Source of the DNA: an uncultured Lachnospiraceae bacterium
Lineage (GTDB): Bacteria > Bacillota > Clostridia > Lachnospirales > Lachnospiraceae
Reading direction: 5' to 3'
DNA: 36,544 nucleotides
Assembly: GCA_910588565.1 (NCBI GenBank)
Contig: CAJUPF010000003.1
Location: 52,344 to 88,887, forward strand
The translations under genes were made by a program, and so were the position numbers. Positions 33,808 to 36,544 of the stretch are shown here, piece after piece. How positions within the stretch are numbered: position 1 is the stretch's first letter; the number at the start of each line of letters is the position of its first letter. The notes under the pieces are model-generated. The model was not told the origin of the DNA. It was given only the letters and a program-made list of their open reading frames with translations, and ran no database searches.

Positions 33808-35673
33808 TTATTTTCCAATAATAATACAGACGCTCTGCGCTTCTAGTGTATATCCATCTTCTTCCAGTTCCTCTGCTTCCGGCAGAAATGCGTATTTTGC
33901 CGCGGTATCCATAAGCAGATACCAGTTCCGCTTCTCCCGCTGCTTTGGAAGCGTCAGTTTTTTCTGAAAATCAGAAAAATTAAACCCGATATATACATCT
34001 TCTTCTTCCTGCGCATATTCCCCGCAATAGAGTATCCCCATGGATTTGCGGTTATAATGCTGCGAAGAAATCCATGCGGATTCTTCATGGTACGATAAAT
34101 CAGGATATCCTATGGAAAGGGAATCAGCAAACGTCATCGGCTGTTCCCTGCGCAGAATCACATGATTCTTCCGAAAAGCAATCATTTTTTTCACGAAACT
34201 TTGAAAATCCCTGGCTGCCCTGCTCTGCCGCCAGTCTTTCCAGCCGATTTCGTTGTCCTGGCAGTAGACGTTATTATTGCCCCGCTGTGTATTACAGTCT
34301 TCGTCGCCTGCCATCAGCATCGGTACACCCTGCGCCAAAAACAGCATCGCTATCGCATTTTTCATACGGCGGCTGCGGATTCTCCGGACGTTTCGGCTGC
34401 TGGACTCACCTTCTACGCCGCAGTTATTATTAAAACTCCAGGCCGGGCCATCCATATTATTCTCTCCATTGGATTCATTATACTTTCTTTCATAGGTAAA
34501 CAAATCTGCCAGCGTATATCCATTATTATCCGCAATATAATTGATATAGCCCAGCTTTAGATTCTGTTTTCTCATCTGATCCGCCAGTTCCCAGATATTG
34601 CCGTTGATTCCGCTGGCCAGTTTCCGGGTGGGATAAAGAAATTCATCCGTATCCAGAAATGCCCTGGGATATGCCTTCTCCTCTTCCGGTATCATATAGT
34701 CTGAAAAACCTCTGTACAACAGCTTGGTTCTTCCAAGATAAAATTCTTCCAAGAGCATCTGCATAGGAATCCGGTTCCCCTGCAGATGGAACCCGTCTAC
34801 ATGATATTCTTTTACCCAGTAAGTCAGAATCTGCAGAATCCTGCTGTCAGAAATGTGATCCGGAAAATCCATTTCCAGAATACATTCCATACCCTTTTTA
34901 TGCATCTGCAGAATGCATGTCTTTAACTCAATGTCCGGGTAATCGCCTGCGGCATAGGATGCCTTTGGCGCAAAATACATACCTTCCCCATAGCCCCAGT
35001 AATTGATTTTATAACGGGGTTTTTCTTTTGTCTTTGCAGTCTTTTTCTTTCTTTTTGATTTCCATTGTGTATAGCTCTCAGGCGAACTGCCCGTTTCCAA
35101 AGGCACAAGTTCTTCAAATTCATACACGGGCATCAGTTCGATTGAGGTGACGCCCAGTGATTTCAGATAAGAGAGTTTCTTTATCAGGCCCCGGAATGTT
35201 CCTCTGTCCGGTGTGCCTTCCGGCAGTCCTTTTGTAAAGCCTCTGACATGGAGTTTGTAGAGAACCATGTCTTTTCTCGGTATTTCAACTTCGGGATCGC
35301 CTCTCCACGAGAAGGAATTCTCCTCGCAGCGGCAGCGCAGACAGGCAGAATCTTTCAGCCCTCGTGTAATATCAGCCCATGTCTCTCTCCCTGTAATTCT
35401 CCTGGCATATGGATCCTGTATGACTGTTCCGTCTATCTGGAAATTATAATCATACTCTGACAGATTTAATCCATCAATGCGTACCGAACGGAGATTCCCT
35501 TTTGAAAATTCCTCCGGTACAGCAATTTCTTCCAATTGATTGATGTGACTTCTTTTATAAAGCAGTACTTTACAATCTGTCTCTTTTCGGCACGCGATAC
35601 AAAAGTTTGCCCATGTCTTTCCCTTCGTTGCTCCTAATTGGGTAAAATCTCCTTTTTTTACGCTATATTCCAT
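33808..35673 (-). CDS. GlgX/isoamylase-like GH13 protein, predicted catalytically inactive
   Basis: A 621-residue protein with an N-terminal CBM48/E-set-like region (about 1-110) and a GH13 barrel of debranching-enzyme type. Diagnostic parts are retained: YKLHVRGFT, YLKSLGVTSIELMPV, NYWGYGEGMYFAP, KYNESNGENNMDG and QGVPMLMAGDEDCNTQRGNNNVYCQDNE. The catalytic motifs are not. Region II reads VDGFHLQGN instead of VDGFRFDLA (nucleophile Asp to Q298, Arg to H296). Region III reads KLLYRGFS instead of KLIAEPWD (acid/base Glu to R321). Region IV reads IADNNG instead of TAHDG (Asp to N384, His to N383). Region I is also altered (CILEMDFPDH), and the loop between regions I and II is much shortened. 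The frame is intact, with AAGGTG before the ATG and a promoter. It is probably a glycan-binding pseudoenzyme. Confidence 0.85.
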   Translation of the reverse strand: MEYSVKKGDFTQLGATKGKTWANFCIACRKETDCKVLLYKRSHINQLEEIAVPEEFSKGNLRSVRIDGLNLSEYDYNFQIDGTVIQDPYARRITGRETWADITRGLKDSACLRCRCEENSFSWRGDPEVEIPRKDMVLYKLHVRGFTKGLPEGTPDRGTFRGLIKKLSYLKSLGVTSIELMPVYEFEELVPLETGSSPESYTQWKSKRKKKTAKTKEKPRYKINYWGYGEGMYFAPKASYAAGDYPDIELKTCILQMHKKGMECILEMDFPDHISDSRILQILTYWVKEYHVDGFHLQGNRIPMQMLLEEFYLGRTKLLYRGFSDYMIPEEEKAYPRAFLDTDEFLYPTRKLASGINGNIWELADQMRKQNLKLGYINYIADNNGYTLADLFTYERKYNESNGENNMDGPAWSFNNNCGVEGESSSRNVRRIRSRRMKNAIAMLFLAQGVPMLMAGDEDCNTQRGNNNVYCQDNEIGWKDWRQSRAARDFQSFVKKMIAFRKNHVILRREQPMTFADSLSIGYPDLSYHEESAWISSQHYNRKSMGILYCGEYAQEEEDVYIGFNFSDFQKKLTLPKQREKRNWYLLMDTAAKYAFLPEAEELEEDGYTLEAQSVCIIIGK

Positions 35674-35719
35674 ATTTTCACCTTTTCATCCTTAAGCAAA
35701 ACCACGCAAGTACTTTCTT

Positions 35720-35748
35720 ATTATACATTCTTTCGACGTATTTGTATA
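35720..35748 (-). promoter_or_regulatory. Promoter for the GlgX-like gene
   Basis: Minus-strand TATACA (35,743-35,748) and TATAAT (35,720-35,725) are 17 bases apart. They lie about 47-75 bases before the ATG at 35,673 and run divergently from the DUF1292 promoter. Confidence 0.6.
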
Positions 35749-35772
35749 TCTTTTTTTACAACAATCCTCTAC

Positions 35773-35801
35773 TTGAAATCTGACAAAGAATCAGATATAA
35801 T
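35773..35801 (+). promoter_or_regulatory. SigA-type promoter for the DUF1292 gene
   Basis: TTGAAA (35,773-35,778) and TATAAT (35,796-35,801) are separated by 17 bases. The resulting leader of about 110 bases contains both copies of the 38-bp direct repeat. Confidence 0.75.
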
Positions 35802-35823
35802 GCAGGCAGCTGCAACAATTAAC

Positions 35824-35911
35824 ATCCCTTTATGCGGTATAGCATCGCAGTAATAAGGAAATACCCTCCGGGTATCCCTTTATGCGGTATAGCATCGCAG
35901 TAATAAGGAAA
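35824..35911 (+). repeat. 38-bp direct repeat in the DUF1292 leader
   Basis: Identical 38-base copies lie at 35,824-35,861 and 35,874-35,911 (period 50), both starting ATCCCTTTATGCGGTATAGC. The 12-base spacer, with its flanks, forms the hairpin ATACCC-TCC-GGGTAT. Each copy can fold through CCTT/AAGG and GCG/CGC, and each ends in an AAGGAA, so the ribosome-binding-site region is duplicated too. Confidence 0.95.
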
Positions 35912-35920
35912 GGAGCCACT

Positions 35921-36232
35921 ATGGATAAGGAAAATCTTACAGCTGTATCAGAGGACGAAGATATCTGCGTTACACTGGATATGGAGGACGGGACACAGGT
36001 AGAATGTGATATTTTAACTATTTTTGAGCTTAAGGAACAGGACTATATTGTACTGCTCCCTCTCGATGAAAACGGCGAAGCAAACGAAGAGGGTACGGTA
36101 TATATTTACCGGTATTATGAAGATGAGGATGGAAATCCTTCCCTTGAAAATATCGACAGCGACGAGGAATATGAGGCCGTAGAAGAAAAATTTGACGAAT
36201 TACTGGATGAAGCGGAATATGAGGACGATTAA
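35921..36232 (+). CDS. DUF1292 family small acidic protein
   Basis: A 103-residue, very acidic protein (many Asp/Glu, few basic residues) and the only plus-strand gene. The DUF1292 pattern is clear: VTLDMEDGTQVECDILTIFELKEQDYIVLLPLDE, then GTVYIYRYYEDEDGNPSLENIDSDEEYEAVEEKFDELL. The start is the ATG at 35,921, 6 bases after AAAGGAG; an upstream ATG in the second leader repeat (35,882) would add 13 residues and is less likely. The family is common in Firmicutes, usually beside ireB and ruvX; here it stands alone. Its function is unknown. It converges on the helicase gene with overlapping stops. Confidence 0.88.
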   Translation: MDKENLTAVSEDEDICVTLDMEDGTQVECDILTIFELKEQDYIVLLPLDENGEANEEGTVYIYRYYEDEDGNPSLENIDSDEEYEAVEEKFDELLDEAEYEDD

Positions 36233-36544
36233 TCTGCCTCTATCCCCGCTTCAATCAAAAAACGGGACCGCTCCATCTCATGATTATTGATCTTTTTTGG
36301 CACATACAGATGAAGTTCTTTTCTGGCGCGGGTAATGCCGACGTAGAACATCCGCCGTTCTTCTTCCATATCGGAAGGCAGGACGGCTTTTTTGTATGGA
36401 GTAATGCCTTCATTGACATCTGCGATATGTACTAAATCAAATTCCAGGCCTTTTGCACTGTGAAATGTCGCTAATGTCACAGCTTCCTGCTCTATCCGTC
36501 CCTGCCCATAGACTTCTTCCAGTTCCTTTTTATACTGTTCTATA
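36229..36544 (-). CDS. UvrD/PcrA-type superfamily 1 helicase, C-terminal fragment cut by window edge
   Basis: The frame is open from the right edge to a TAA at 36,229-36,231 and shows the last 104 codons. Helicase motif V is TLATFHSAKGLEFDLVHIADVNEG, and motif VI is EEERRMFYVGITRARKELHLYVP. The ending is short (KINNHEMERSRFLIEAGIEAD) and lacks the long C-terminal extension of PcrA, which suggests a smaller UvrD/Rep-like paralogue. The frame continues past an internal GTG at 36,480 (EELEEVYGQGRIEQEAV upstream), so that codon is not the start. It unwinds DNA in repair in the known family; the exact member cannot be named. Confidence 0.85.
   Translation of the reverse strand, partial: IEQYKKELEEVYGQGRIEQEAVTLATFHSAKGLEFDLVHIADVNEGITPYKKAVLPSDMEEERRMFYVGITRARKELHLYVPKKINNHEMERSRFLIEAGIEAD

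Noticed and set aside
1..36544. CRISPR arrays, insertion sequences, tRNA or rRNA genes, phage genes
   Set aside because: No regularly spaced repeats, transposase frames, terminal inverted repeats or tRNA-like folds were recognised by eye on either strand.

Overview
The window comes from a motile, spore-forming, low-to-moderate GC Gram-positive bacterium, most likely a gut-type Lachnospiraceae (Clostridium cluster XIVa). The reasons are the single-membrane flagellar gene order (flgBC-fliEFGHIJ-motE-fliK-flgD-flgE, then motAB-fliLM-fliY-cheY-fliOPQR-flhBA-flhFG), codY directly upstream of flgB, a sporulation sigma factor of the SigK type, and strong AGGAGG ribosome binding sites. The assignment is inferred from gene content, not from a database search. 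No rRNA, tRNA, CRISPR array, insertion sequence or phage gene was seen. Every CDS lies on the minus strand except a small DUF1292 gene near the right edge, so transcription runs right to left.

Region A (about 1-25,550) is a large flagellar locus in two transcription blocks. Block 1 starts at a SigA-type promoter (25,523-25,550) and runs flgB, flgC, fliE, fliF, fliG, fliH, fliI, fliJ, motE-like/ylxF, fliK, flgD, a TIGR02530-type gene and flgE. It builds the rod, MS ring, switch base, export ATPase and hook. It ends at a perfect 15-bp hairpin terminator (13,291-13,331). Block 2 has its own promoter (13,196-13,224) and runs motA, motB, fliL, fliM, fliY, cheY, fliO, fliP, fliQ, fliR, flhB, flhA, flhF, flhG and a PilZ/YcgR-type c-di-GMP receptor cut by the left edge. 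It supplies the stator, C ring, type III export gate, positioning GTPase/ATPase pair and a brake. The flbD gene often found between flgE and motA is absent; that 318-bp gap (13,128-13,445) holds only the terminator, an extra hairpin and the promoter.

Region B (25,616-31,277) is comM/yifB, dprA, topA and codY in the same direction. codY also has its own extended -10 promoter, overlapped by a CodY-box-like sequence, which suggests autoregulation. Its terminator separates it from flgB.

Region C (31,368-35,673) holds a GlgX-like protein, a DUF5662 protein, trpS and sigK. The SigK-type factor has no pro-sequence and sits behind a SigK-like promoter. The GlgX-like protein keeps the GH13 debranching-enzyme fold signature but has lost all three catalytic carboxylates, so it looks like a pseudoenzyme; it is the most unusual item in the window. 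Region D (35,720-36,544) is a divergent promoter region with a 38-bp direct repeat in the leader of a DUF1292 gene, which converges on the 3' end of a UvrD/PcrA-type helicase. The two genes share a TTAA stop.
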